The position numbers were made by a program, and so were the translations under genes. Positions 7,715-14,772 of a DNA stretch of 20,076 nt are shown here, in pieces (positions within the stretch are counted from its first letter, which is position 1; the number at the start of each line of letters is the position of its first letter). This stretch comes from Cellvibrionales bacterium UBA2618 (GTDB lineage Bacteria > Pseudomonadota > Gammaproteobacteria > Pseudomonadales > Porticoccaceae), in assembly GCA_002339165.1 (NCBI GenBank), contig DDJS01000089.1, positions 2,725-22,800 of the forward strand. Reading direction: 5' to 3'. The notes beneath the pieces were generated by a model that saw only the letters and a program-made list of their open reading frames with translations, did not search any database and was not told where the DNA came from.

Positions 7715-8797
7715 CTAGGCGGCAACGCTAAAGTAGTTGCCAAAACGGTTGTTGATAAAGTCCCCGAAATTGATGTCCTCTTGTTTTATCAAGCCCTGCT
7801 GAGCAAGCTTGCCAGTAGCGAGGAGGTCTAGAACAGCGCAAATACCGGCAGCGGTGGTGATTTGGATTGCGCTCCACAGCTTACCATTGATGGTCTTTGC
7901 ATAAATTTTGTTAACGTAGGATTCCTGCACGAGCAGGCCATCTTTATGGCCGCTGGCATTGACGAATACTAGCACGACATCCTGATAGGTAATCGGTAGC
8001 GCCTCCTCCATAATTTGCTTTAACAGGGGTCGTTTGTCTTTTAATCGTAGGTCTTGTAACAACATTTTCATAATGTCTCGATGACCAGGGTAGCGAACGG
8101 TGCGGTAGTTCAGGTTACATACCTTGCCGGCAAGCGTATCGCACAAGGTGCCGAGCCCCCCCGAGGTATTGAACGCCTCATAATCGACGCCGTCGAGGGA
8201 AAAATTATCCAATTCCTCCAACGGCGGAACCTGTACAAGTTGACCTTCAACGATAGCCTCGCAGGGATTGCAATACTCGTTAATAAGACCATCGGTAGAC
8301 CAGGTTAAATTGTACTTGAGTTGATTGGAGGGGTATGTGGGTAGCGCCCCTACGCGCAAGTGGAGATTTTGCAGGGTGTCGAAATTTTTTGCCAACTCGT
8401 AGGCGGCGATGGTGATGAACCCGGGTGCGAGCCCACATTGCGGTATAAACGCGCTGCGACTGGATTCGGCCAGTTGCTTAACGTATTGCGTGGTTGCGAC
8501 ATCTTCGGTTAGATCAAGGTAGTGGATGTTGGCCTCTGACGCCGCCAGCGCTATCTGCCGGGTAATTTGAAACGGCATGGCGCTCAAGACGGCGAATTTG
8601 TCTTGCATGGCCTTCAAAAGAGCTTGTTTATCGCTCACGTCGATGCGGTATGTCTGCACGTGCTTGTGTTTTGGTAAGCGCGCTAAATTATCCGCATCGA
8701 TGTCGGCAACGACGATGTGATAATCGTTTGAGGTACTTAACAATTCGGTAATAATCGCACCAATTTTGCCTGCGCCTAGCAATAGTATATTTTTCAT
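7715..8797 (-). CDS. Lysine 6-dehydrogenase / saccharopine-dehydrogenase family protein
   Basis: A 360-residue, single-domain member of the saccharopine dehydrogenase superfamily. It begins with a Rossmann loop GAGKIG (8-13), an acidic residue after strand two (VADID, 30-34), then CGLAPG (121-126), EAFNTSGG (207-214) and RTVRYPGH (232-239). The length and the latter motifs fit lysine 6-dehydrogenase (L-lysine to allysine plus ammonia) as I remember that family. It is not a bifunctional lysine-ketoglutarate reductase/saccharopine dehydrogenase. A Shine-Dalgarno GAGAAG precedes the ATG at good spacing. It is the first gene of the tight five-gene set and lies 12 bp from the ALDH7 gene, whose substrate it would make. 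A saccharopine-forming or -cleaving enzyme is the main alternative. Confidence 0.82.
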   Translation of the reverse strand: MKNILLLGAGKIGAIITELLSTSNDYHIVVADIDADNLARLPKHKHVQTYRIDVSDKQALLKAMQDKFAVLSAMPFQITRQIALAASEANIHYLDLTEDVATTQYVKQLAESSRSAFIPQCGLAPGFITIAAYELAKNFDTLQNLHLRVGALPTYPSNQLKYNLTWSTDGLINEYCNPCEAIVEGQLVQVPPLEELDNFSLDGVDYEAFNTSGGLGTLCDTLAGKVCNLNYRTVRYPGHRDIMKMLLQDLRLKDKRPLLKQIMEEALPITYQDVVLVFVNASGHKDGLLVQESYVNKIYAKTINGKLWSAIQITTAAGICAVLDLLATGKLAQQGLIKQEDINFGDFINNRFGNYFSVAA

Positions 8798-9171
8798 TTC
8801 AAGACTTCTCTGAGAGTTGTAACGTTTGATATCGTTTGATCAAGGGTGAGGCGCTCGATCGGTTTAAACATATTTTAAGAGTGGAAATGATCAGATAACA
8901 CAATCACATTGCCATAAATCTGCCGATTTCAAAGCACATTAACGGAGCTTCCGTCGATTAGGGAAATGGCTAATAGGAGCGCTTCAAGGGCTGCTGTTGG
9001 TGCGGGAAAATAGAGTCGTTCGAAGAACGTATAGATGCGAGCGAAGCCTGCTACTACAGGACTCTCGAGCAAACTGTACGCATGCTTTGTGGCGTTAAAT
9101 CCGAGGGTATTAAGGCGCTGCGCGGGGCGGAAAGTCGAGGCGCGAGCACGCTCAGGTCGGGCCCACCAAGG
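8798..9171. other. 374-base spacer with tandem octamer upstream of the dehydrogenase operon
   Basis: No gene is supported here. CGTTTGAT occurs twice head to tail (8823-8830 and 8833-8840), a ten-base period, ending 26 bases upstream of the dehydrogenase ATG; it could be a regulator site. Further upstream the minus strand is AT-rich with a possible -10 (TAAAAT near 8873-8878) but no good -35. No intrinsic terminator for the carrier gene is visible. Confidence 0.4.
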
Positions 9172-10611
9172 CTATTTAATGAGCTGCCTTATCTTAATGT
9201 TTAAAAACGCATAGACAAGCGTGACGATGGGACTCAACCAGTTGAAAATCGCATAGATGAAATACTCACCGACGCCGACGCCTAAAACGCCAGAGTGGTA
9301 TGCGCCGCAGGTATTCCATGGCACCAAGGCGGAGGTTACCGTGCCGGCATCCTCGAGCGTTCTACTCAAATTTTCTGGGGCCAACTGTTGATCGCTAAAG
9401 GGCTGACGGTACATTTTTCCGGGTAACAGTATGGCAAGGTATTGGTCTGACACGGTAATGTTAACCGTTATGCAGGATGCGACGGCGCTTGCAATCAGCT
9501 GAAATTGCGTTCGCGCCATGGTCAATAACCAGCGACTGATACGTTGCAGCGCGCCGATGGCATCCATGACGCCGCCAAATACCATGGCACAGATAACCAG
9601 CCAGATAGTACCGAGCATGCCCTGCATACCACCCGACGTAAAAAGATCGTTGAGCAGAACATTATTGGTTTGAATACGAATGTCGGTGGTCATCGCGTTG
9701 AGGACTCCCTGATAGGCGCTGGCCAAGGTGAGTTGCGATGCCCCGGACACTTCCAACACCAGATTGGGTTGATAGATGATTGCGCACAGCGCGCCGAGAA
9801 GCGTGCCGATCAGCAACGCTACCAGTGGTGGGGTTTTTTTGACGATTAACATGATCAACGTGGCGGGTACCAGAAAAAACCAAAGACTAATATTAAACCG
9901 GTCTTCAATGTCTGTTAGCAAGGCATCGACATCGGTTGTGCCGCTGACTGACTGGGTCATGCTAATGATCGAAAAGACCATCAAGGTCATGACGATGGTC
10001 GGCACGGTGGTGTATGTCATGTAGCGGATGTGCACAAAAAGGTTAGTTCCGGCCATCGCTGGAGCGAGGTTAGTGGTGTCGCTGAGTGGCGAGAGTTTGT
10101 CGCCAAAGTAGGCGCCCGAGATCACCGCGCCAGCAACCATACCGACTGGGATACCGAGAACTTTACCAATGCCAATTAAGGCGATGCCGACGGTCGCTGT
10201 TGTCGACCAACTACTCCCCGTCATCACTGATACCAACGCGCACAGAATGACGCAGGCGGGTAAGAAAATATTTGGGTGGATAATCTGCAGGCCATAGTAA
10301 ATCATCGCTGGGATGATCCCACTCAAAAGCCAGGTGCCGGCCAGTGATCCAACGAACAGTAAAATTAGCAGAGCGGTGGTGATCGACTGAATGTTGTGCG
10401 CTACTGCGTCCAACATCGATTGATAGCTGAGTTCTAATCTTGAGCCGATAATCCCGGCGATCGCTGCGCTCATCAACAACACAAATTGATGGGCTCCGCC
10501 GAGCGCGTCGTCGCCATAAATAAACACGTTGGTCGCCAAAAAAACGACTAAAAAACCCACTGGGAGCAGCGCTTGAAACAGCGAGATTTTACTGGCTGAG
10601 GTATTATTCAT
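9172..10611 (-). CDS. NhaC-family sodium/proton antiporter-like carrier
   Basis: A 479-residue polytopic inner-membrane protein with about a dozen hydrophobic segments. NhaC-family landmarks are clear: GTWLLSG (92-98), MIYYGL (103-108), TGSSWSTTATVG (131-142), SGAYFGDKLSPLSDTT (165-180) and a C-terminal PWNTCGAYHSGVLGVG stretch. The family includes Na+/H+ antiporters and Na+/H+-driven exchangers of organic anions such as malate/lactate. The position directly upstream of, and parallel to, a lysine-type catabolic operon suggests it could import the amino acid or balance sodium during uptake; the sequence alone does not show which. The ATG at 10611 has no strong Shine-Dalgarno; a promoter with a 17-bp spacer ends about 20 bases before it, so the leader is short. 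Confidence 0.88.
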   Translation of the reverse strand: MNNTSASKISLFQALLPVGFLVVFLATNVFIYGDDALGGAHQFVLLMSAAIAGIIGSRLELSYQSMLDAVAHNIQSITTALLILLFVGSLAGTWLLSGIIPAMIYYGLQIIHPNIFLPACVILCALVSVMTGSSWSTTATVGIALIGIGKVLGIPVGMVAGAVISGAYFGDKLSPLSDTTNLAPAMAGTNLFVHIRYMTYTTVPTIVMTLMVFSIISMTQSVSGTTDVDALLTDIEDRFNISLWFFLVPATLIMLIVKKTPPLVALLIGTLLGALCAIIYQPNLVLEVSGASQLTLASAYQGVLNAMTTDIRIQTNNVLLNDLFTSGGMQGMLGTIWLVICAMVFGGVMDAIGALQRISRWLLTMARTQFQLIASAVASCITVNITVSDQYLAILLPGKMYRQPFSDQQLAPENLSRTLEDAGTVTSALVPWNTCGAYHSGVLGVGVGEYFIYAIFNWLSPIVTLVYAFLNIKIRQLIK

Positions 10612-10630
10612 TGCGATAAATACTTTTTTG

Positions 10631-10659
10631 ATTATCTAAAGATAATGATTAATTTTCAC
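10631..10659 (-). promoter_or_regulatory. Putative sigma-70 promoter of the NhaC-family gene with overlapping inverted repeat
   Basis: On the minus strand a -35 GTGAAA (10659-10654, 4/6) and a -10 GATAAT (10636-10631, 5/6) are separated by 17 bases. A perfect inverted repeat, ATTATC-N4-GATAAT (10631-10646), overlaps the -10, as a repressor operator would. The predicted start site is about 13 bases before the ATG. Confidence 0.45.
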
Positions 10660-10771
10660 CTTAATTCACATCGATCGATCGCAGAGTAAGCGCCCAATTG
10701 GCCATTGTCCACACCTATTCTGCGGCACACCCGACGCTGTATGACGGGTAGTTAAATCGATACTTGGTGGC

Positions 10772-10809
10772 TAGATCTTTTTTTTCGTTATTAGATCAAA
10801 TTTTTTTCG
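10772..10809. repeat. Imperfect direct repeat with phased T-tracts
   Basis: TAGATC followed by T8 and CG (10772-10787) is repeated 20 bases later as TAGATC-AAA-T7-CG (10792-10809). The two runs are spaced by two helical turns and lie about 160 bases upstream of the NhaC-family start, so intrinsic curvature or an activator site is possible. No transcript is known to end here. Confidence 0.4.
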
Positions 10810-10891
10810 CTCAAAACCAGTGCTGCCGGCATATTACAAATGCGTCACTTGGCGGCGGGCGATCGATAAGGCCGCCAACGACATGGTTGGT

Positions 10892-11398
10892 TTATGCGCC
10901 CATCGGGCGGAGTTCGCCGGTCTCGCGATGCAGATTCATGCGGCATATCTGCCAACCGGCGCCCGCAGTAAAGCGCACGTCTGAGGTATAGGTGCCGATA
11001 AATAACCACACTTGTCCGTCGGGCATATCGTGCCATGCCTGCAAGTAACTGTGCATCAATGCGCGGCCGCTAGACACCGCGTTGTCGCTGTCCACCGCGA
11101 GGGCCTCAATCTCGACCAGTTGCGTGCCGATTAAATGCTGCGTCGGGCCCAGGGGCCCCAGCGCGCTGGTAACCACGTCTAGCCAGCCATCGATACCGCT
11201 GGATTGCCGTTCATCAATTCTATTGCCAGTTACTGTTACTTCGACGTCAGGGGTGAAAATACGGCGATAAATTCTACTTCCCTCGGCGATAGAGTCTTTA
11301 TCAGCGTGCCCCAACAAGTCTGTGGCGCGCGCATACCAGCGCTGGAGATATTCGATTTCGAGACGACTTTGAAAATGGATTTGATCGGTAGTTTGCAT
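10892..11398 (-). CDS. SnoaL/NTF2-like domain protein
   Basis: The 168-residue product looks like a small cone-shaped NTF2/SnoaL-like domain. It opens with a helical segment (IEYLQRWYARATDLLG, roughly 15-30), followed by a central region with IFTPDVEVTV and GIDGWLDVV, then alternating beta-strand-like segments (TQLVEIEALAVD, AVSSGRALMHSYLQAW, GQVWLFIGTYTSDVRF). No catalytic residues can be assigned; members include hydrolases, isomerases, dehydrases and plain ligand-binding proteins. GAGG lies seven bases before the ATG. It is transcribed alone, divergent from the DUF1145-like gene and followed by 280 bases before the carrier gene. No intrinsic terminator is seen. Function unknown; fold assignment moderate. 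Confidence 0.7.
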   Translation of the reverse strand: MQTTDQIHFQSRLEIEYLQRWYARATDLLGHADKDSIAEGSRIYRRIFTPDVEVTVTGNRIDERQSSGIDGWLDVVTSALGPLGPTQHLIGTQLVEIEALAVDSDNAVSSGRALMHSYLQAWHDMPDGQVWLFIGTYTSDVRFTAGAGWQICRMNLHRETGELRPMGA

Positions 11399-11434
11399 GT
11401 TTTACCTCGCTTTGCGCGCTGTGTGAATTTTTTT

Positions 11435-11449
11435 AATTGTCGCACAATT
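11435..11449. promoter_or_regulatory. 15-bp inverted repeat in divergent intergenic region
   Basis: AATTGT-CGC-ACAATT is a perfect 6-3-6 palindrome, 37-51 bases upstream of the SnoaL-like start codon, where a promoter would be expected. It could be an operator, but no regulator gene is nearby and one copy is weak evidence. Confidence 0.3.
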
Positions 11450-11591
11450 TTTCCTTGTACGGAGCTATTTCGCGAACCCTTTTGCCGAATGGTGCCGGCA
11501 CCACTCTATGCTATAGTGTAGACGCGCTGGTTGCCCGCTCAAGCAGTATAATAGGGTCATTGGCGCGCAATGATTCGCTGGGAGGTTGTGT

Positions 11592-11897
11592 ATGTTTTTG
11601 GTGATTGCTGTTATGCGCTGGGGGTTGCTAGTTTTTTGGCTCCTGTTCATAGTCAATACGCTGATGCCCCTTCCGGGCAATTGGGGTTCCGGTGTCATGG
11701 CGGTTGGGTCGGTGATCATGGCCTTGCATCTGGCTGAATTGGCGGTTGTCTATCAACGCTTGGCGCTGATCGGCCGCGCGGGTCGCCGCGATGTAATCGG
11801 TGTGTTGTTGTTTGGAGTACTGCACTGGCGGCCAATACTGCGATACTCGAGTGCTGGCCAGCAGCAAGATCATAGCACCGACAATGACAATTTATAG
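11592..11897 (+). CDS. DUF1145-like small inner-membrane protein
   Basis: A 101-residue hydrophobic protein with transmembrane segments around residues 3-25 and 33-55 and a third hydrophobic stretch at 68-80, ending in a short polar tail. The pattern VFWLLFIVNTLMPLP, then ALHLAELAV and FGVLHW, recalls the DUF1145 (YhhL-like) family of unknown function. The ATG at 11592 is chosen because GGGAGG (11580-11585) lies six bases upstream; a TTG six bases earlier is in frame but falls right behind the ribosome site. It is followed at 39 bases by the glutaredoxin-like gene on the same strand, so the two may be one transcript. Confidence 0.7.
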   Translation: MFLVIAVMRWGLLVFWLLFIVNTLMPLPGNWGSGVMAVGSVIMALHLAELAVVYQRLALIGRAGRRDVIGVLLFGVLHWRPILRYSSAGQQQDHSTDNDNL

Positions 11898-11936
11898 ATC
11901 GCTAAGTCACCGCAAATTATGCTTTCGGAGTAGGTC

Positions 11937-12182
11937 GTGAATCAGTCCGAATTACGCCTTTATACAGCGCAAAATTGTCATCTTTGCGAAGTCGCGGAGG
12001 ATTTGCTGCAACCACTGCTAGAACAGCAGCACCTAATTCTGCGCAAGGTCGATATCGGTGTCGATGCGGACTTAAAAGCGGCCTACGGGCTGCGCATTCC
12101 GGTGGTGGTGTTACCCAACGGTGTCGAGAAGGGCTGGCCTTTTACCGCGATCCAAGTAAAACGTTTATTGGTCAGCGTCTGA
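11937..12182 (+). CDS. Glutaredoxin-like protein (DUF836 type)
   Basis: An 81-residue thioredoxin-fold mini-protein. The first strand LRLYTAQNCHLC carries a CxxC pair (Cys14, Cys17), and IPVVVL (about 54-59) supplies the cis-Pro loop of the fold. This matches the short glutaredoxin-like DUF836 family; redox partner and substrate are unknown. It begins with GTG, with GGAG about eight bases upstream; no in-frame ATG gives a better start. Its 3' end overlaps the convergent YaiI-like gene by 18 bp (12165-12182), so the two messages are complementary at their ends. Confidence 0.85.
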   Translation: MNQSELRLYTAQNCHLCEVAEDLLQPLLEQQHLILRKVDIGVDADLKAAYGLRIPVVVLPNGVEKGWPFTAIQVKRLLVSV

Positions 12183-12635
12183 TGGATGATAATATCGCGC
12201 TACGTAGCGGTCTAGCGCGTTGGCAAAATCCATCCGGTCGCGCTGACTCAACGGTGCTGCGCCGCCACTGTGAATGCCGCTGGCGCGCATGGTTTCAAAG
12301 AAGTCGCGCAGGTTGAGGCGGGCCCGCACATTGGCGCGGGTGTAGAGCTCACCGCGGGGATTCAGAGCGCTGGCGTCGCGGTCTATAATGTCGGCAGCCA
12401 AGGGGATGTCTGCTGTAATCACTAGGTCGCCCGGCCGCACCTGTTGGACGATAAAATCATCGGCGACGTCAAAACCCTGACCCACTTGTACGCAGCGAAC
12501 CGAGGGGATACGCGGTGCCATAAGATTGTGATTGGCGACGAATATAACGTCAATCCCAGTGCGTTCTGCGAGGCGAAATAGAATCTCTTTTATCGGCTTT
12601 GGGCAGGCGTCGGCATCGACATATACTTTTATCAC
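12165..12635 (-). CDS. yaiI: YaiI/YqxD family protein (DUF188, PIN-like)
   Basis: The 156-residue product starts KVYVDADACP (3-12) and continues with VITADIPLA, NPRGELYT and a C-terminal LDRYVAR, all typical of the conserved YaiI/YqxD proteins, which have a PIN-like fold and no established function. The open frame extends upstream to 12821, but that extra part is unlike the family and would cover the thrS promoter. I take GTG 12635 as start; it gives the usual length of about 150, though no clear Shine-Dalgarno precedes it. It is divergent from thrS across a 203-base control region and convergent, with overlap, to the glutaredoxin-like gene. Confidence 0.88.
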   Translation of the reverse strand: MIKVYVDADACPKPIKEILFRLAERTGIDVIFVANHNLMAPRIPSVRCVQVGQGFDVADDFIVQQVRPGDLVITADIPLAADIIDRDASALNPRGELYTRANVRARLNLRDFFETMRASGIHSGGAAPLSQRDRMDFANALDRYVARYYHPSDADQ

Positions 12636-12722
12636 TTGGCGGTATCCATGGCGTCCGGGTGGGTTTTTGCGGCTAACGGAGGCGCGAGTGTTATTGTAGC
12701 GGCAACTGCGGGTATTAGCAGC

Positions 12723-12750
12723 TTGTAACTCTGCGGTTAGCAGGTAGAAT
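12723..12750 (+). promoter_or_regulatory. Putative sigma-70 promoter of the thrS operon
   Basis: TTGTAA (12723-12728, 4/6) and TAGAAT (12745-12750, 5/6) are separated by 16 bases. A start near 12757 would give a leader of about 82 nt that includes the anticodon-like hairpin at 12798-12818. It is the best match I see in the YaiI-thrS divergent region, but it was picked by eye. Confidence 0.45.
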
Positions 12751-12797
12751 AGCCGCGGTAAAGCGGATACAACCACAATACCACGAATTAATTTCAA

Positions 12798-12818
12798 GTG
12801 GCCTCTCGTTAGGGCCAC
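12798..12818 (+). promoter_or_regulatory. thrS translational operator: tRNA-Thr anticodon-arm mimic
   Basis: GTGGCCT (12798-12804) pairs with GGGCCAC (12812-12818), seven pairs including one closing U-G, leaving a seven-base loop CUCGUUA. In tRNA numbering the loop reads C32, U33, CGU at 34-36, U37, A38, so it presents the threonine anticodon CGU at the exact place. The Shine-Dalgarno AAGGA (12827-12831) follows nine bases later. In E. coli, threonyl-tRNA synthetase binds a similar leader arm and blocks ribosome loading on its own mRNA. The second, acceptor-like arm of E. coli is not identifiable here; a weak CCGC/GCGG stem at 12753-12766 lies at the predicted start site. Confidence 0.7.
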
Positions 12819-12838
12819 CACTGACCAAGGAATCAGTT

Positions 12839-14767
12839 ATGCCGATCATTACGCTTCCGGATGCGTCTCAGCGCATTTTTGCCGATCCTGTATCGATACT
12901 TGATATCGCTACAGACATCGGGCCTGGGCTGGCTAAGGCGGCAATAGCTGGCGTGGTCGACGGCGTTGAGGTCGATGCAGCACACCTAATTGTCGATGAT
13001 GCCTCGGTGGCAATTATTACCGAGCGATCCGCCCCGGGGTTGTTCATTATACGACACTCAACTGCCCACCTTATGGCGATGGCGGTCAAGGAATTATTTC
13101 CGTCGGCGCAGGTGACGATTGGTCCGGTAATCGAGGACGGGTTTTATTATGATTTTGCGTATCAGCGTCCGTTTACACCGACTGATCTCGAGGCCATCGA
13201 AACGCGCATGGGCGAGTTAGTCGTTCAAAATCACCAAATTTCCCGCGAAGAGTGGGATCGTGATGAGGCGGCGACCTTTTTTCGCAGTATAGGCGAGGAG
13301 TACAAGGCGGAAATCATTGCCAGTATCCCCACCAGTGAGCGTATAAGCCTCTATCGCCAAGGGGCTTTTGTCGATCTCTGTCGAGGACCTCATGTGCCGT
13401 CAACCTCAAGGCTAGCGGTATTTAAATTGATCAAGGTAGCCGGTGCATACTGGCGGGGCGATCACACCAAGGCGATGTTACAGCGCATTTATGGCACCGC
13501 TTGGAACAGTAAAAAGGAACTCAAAAGTTACCTTAATCGGTTGGCGGAGGCAGAAAAACGCGACCATCGGCGGATTGGTAAGAAACTTGATCTCTACCAT
13601 ATGCAGGAGGAGGCGCCGGGATCAATTTTTTGGCACCCCAAGGGGTGGAGCATCTATCAGGTGATTGAACAATACATGCGTGGTAAGCAAATCGAGCAGG
13701 GCTATCAAGAAATTAAAACGCCCCAACTGGTCGATTTTAGCTTGTGGGAAAAGTCGGGGCACGCTGACAAATTTGGCGACGACATGTTTAGCCTTCAGAC
13801 CGAGGATCGGGCTTACGCGGTTAAGCCGATGAATTGTCCGTGTCATGTACAGGTCTTTAATCAGGGATTAAAGAGTTATCGGGATTTACCGCTGAGGCTC
13901 GCCGAATTTGGATCCTGCCATCGCAATGAACCATCGGGGTCACTGCACGGCATTATGCGCGTGCGCTCGTTTACGCAGGACGATGCGCATATTTTTTGTA
14001 CCGACGAGCAAATACAGCCCGAGGTATCGCGCTTTATCGATTTTTTGCATCAGGTATACGACGACTTTGGTTTTGATGAAATCGTTTATCGCTTGTCGAC
14101 CCGACCGGAGCAGCGTGTTGGCTCCGACGAAAGCTGGGATCGTGCCGAGCGAGCGCTTGCCGATGCGCTGGACGCAAAAAAACTGCCCTGGGAAGAACTT
14201 CCCGGCGAGGGCGCGTTTTATGGACCTAAGATCGAATTCTCTCTAAAAGATTGTATTGGACGGGTTTGGCAATTGGGTACCATACAGGTGGATTTTTCGA
14301 TGCCTGGCCGTTTGGATGCACAATATGTTGCCGAGGATGGCACAAGACGCGTACCAGTAATGTTGCATCGGGCAATATTGGGCTCTTTTGAGCGTTTTAT
14401 TGGCATTTTAATCGAACATTACGAAGGTGCCTTTCCGATTTGGCTGGCACCAGAACAGGCCGTTATCGTCAATATTACCGATGCGCAGGGCGAATATGCC
14501 AAAGAAATGACACAATCATTGCAAGATAAGGGCTTTAGAGTCACTTCGGACTTGAGAAACGAGAAGATCGGCTTTAAAATCCGCGAGCACTCAATGAGTC
14601 GGGTTCCTTACTTACTCATTGTTGGCGAAAAGGAAAGAGAATCGCGTACCGTGGCGATCCGTTCTCGAGAGGGAGAAGACCTTGGCAGCATGTCGCTAGC
14701 CCAGGTCGTCGAACTGCTTTCTGAGGGAATTGCTCATCTCGGTCGTAATGTTGCTAAAACGGAGTAG
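12839..14767 (+). CDS. thrS: Threonyl-tRNA synthetase
   Basis: Class II aminoacyl-tRNA synthetase charging tRNA-Thr, 642 residues, the same length as the E. coli enzyme. An N-terminal TGS domain (about 1-62) is followed by the editing domain with HSTAH (His73, His77) and a downstream DLCRGPH, then the catalytic core with NCPCH (zinc Cys), SCHRNEPSG and FTQDDAH, the motif 3 region near HRAILGSFERF, and the C-terminal anticodon-binding domain. The ATG has AAGGA eight bases upstream and an anticodon-mimic hairpin before that, indicating translational autoregulation. It is the first gene of the operon; its stop lies in the ribosome-binding region of infC. Nothing is unusual in the protein. Confidence 0.98.
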   Translation: MPIITLPDASQRIFADPVSILDIATDIGPGLAKAAIAGVVDGVEVDAAHLIVDDASVAIITERSAPGLFIIRHSTAHLMAMAVKELFPSAQVTIGPVIEDGFYYDFAYQRPFTPTDLEAIETRMGELVVQNHQISREEWDRDEAATFFRSIGEEYKAEIIASIPTSERISLYRQGAFVDLCRGPHVPSTSRLAVFKLIKVAGAYWRGDHTKAMLQRIYGTAWNSKKELKSYLNRLAEAEKRDHRRIGKKLDLYHMQEEAPGSIFWHPKGWSIYQVIEQYMRGKQIEQGYQEIKTPQLVDFSLWEKSGHADKFGDDMFSLQTEDRAYAVKPMNCPCHVQVFNQGLKSYRDLPLRLAEFGSCHRNEPSGSLHGIMRVRSFTQDDAHIFCTDEQIQPEVSRFIDFLHQVYDDFGFDEIVYRLSTRPEQRVGSDESWDRAERALADALDAKKLPWEELPGEGAFYGPKIEFSLKDCIGRVWQLGTIQVDFSMPGRLDAQYVAEDGTRRVPVMLHRAILGSFERFIGILIEHYEGAFPIWLAPEQAVIVNITDAQGEYAKEMTQSLQDKGFRVTSDLRNEKIGFKIREHSMSRVPYLLIVGEKERESRTVAIRSREGEDLGSMSLAQVVELLSEGIAHLGRNVAKTE

Positions 14768-14772
14768 GTTTT

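Noticed and set aside
8900..8921. CRP-like site upstream of the dehydrogenase operon (minus strand TGTGATTGTGTTATCT)
   Set aside because: Only the TGTGA half matches; the second half does not resemble TCACA.
9012..9040. CGTTC-GAA-GAACG hairpin downstream of the carrier gene, as terminator
   Set aside because: Five-pair stem without a T-run on either strand.
12636..12821. N-terminal extension of the YaiI-like gene
   Set aside because: Family proteins begin at KVYVDADACP; the extension would cover the thrS promoter region.
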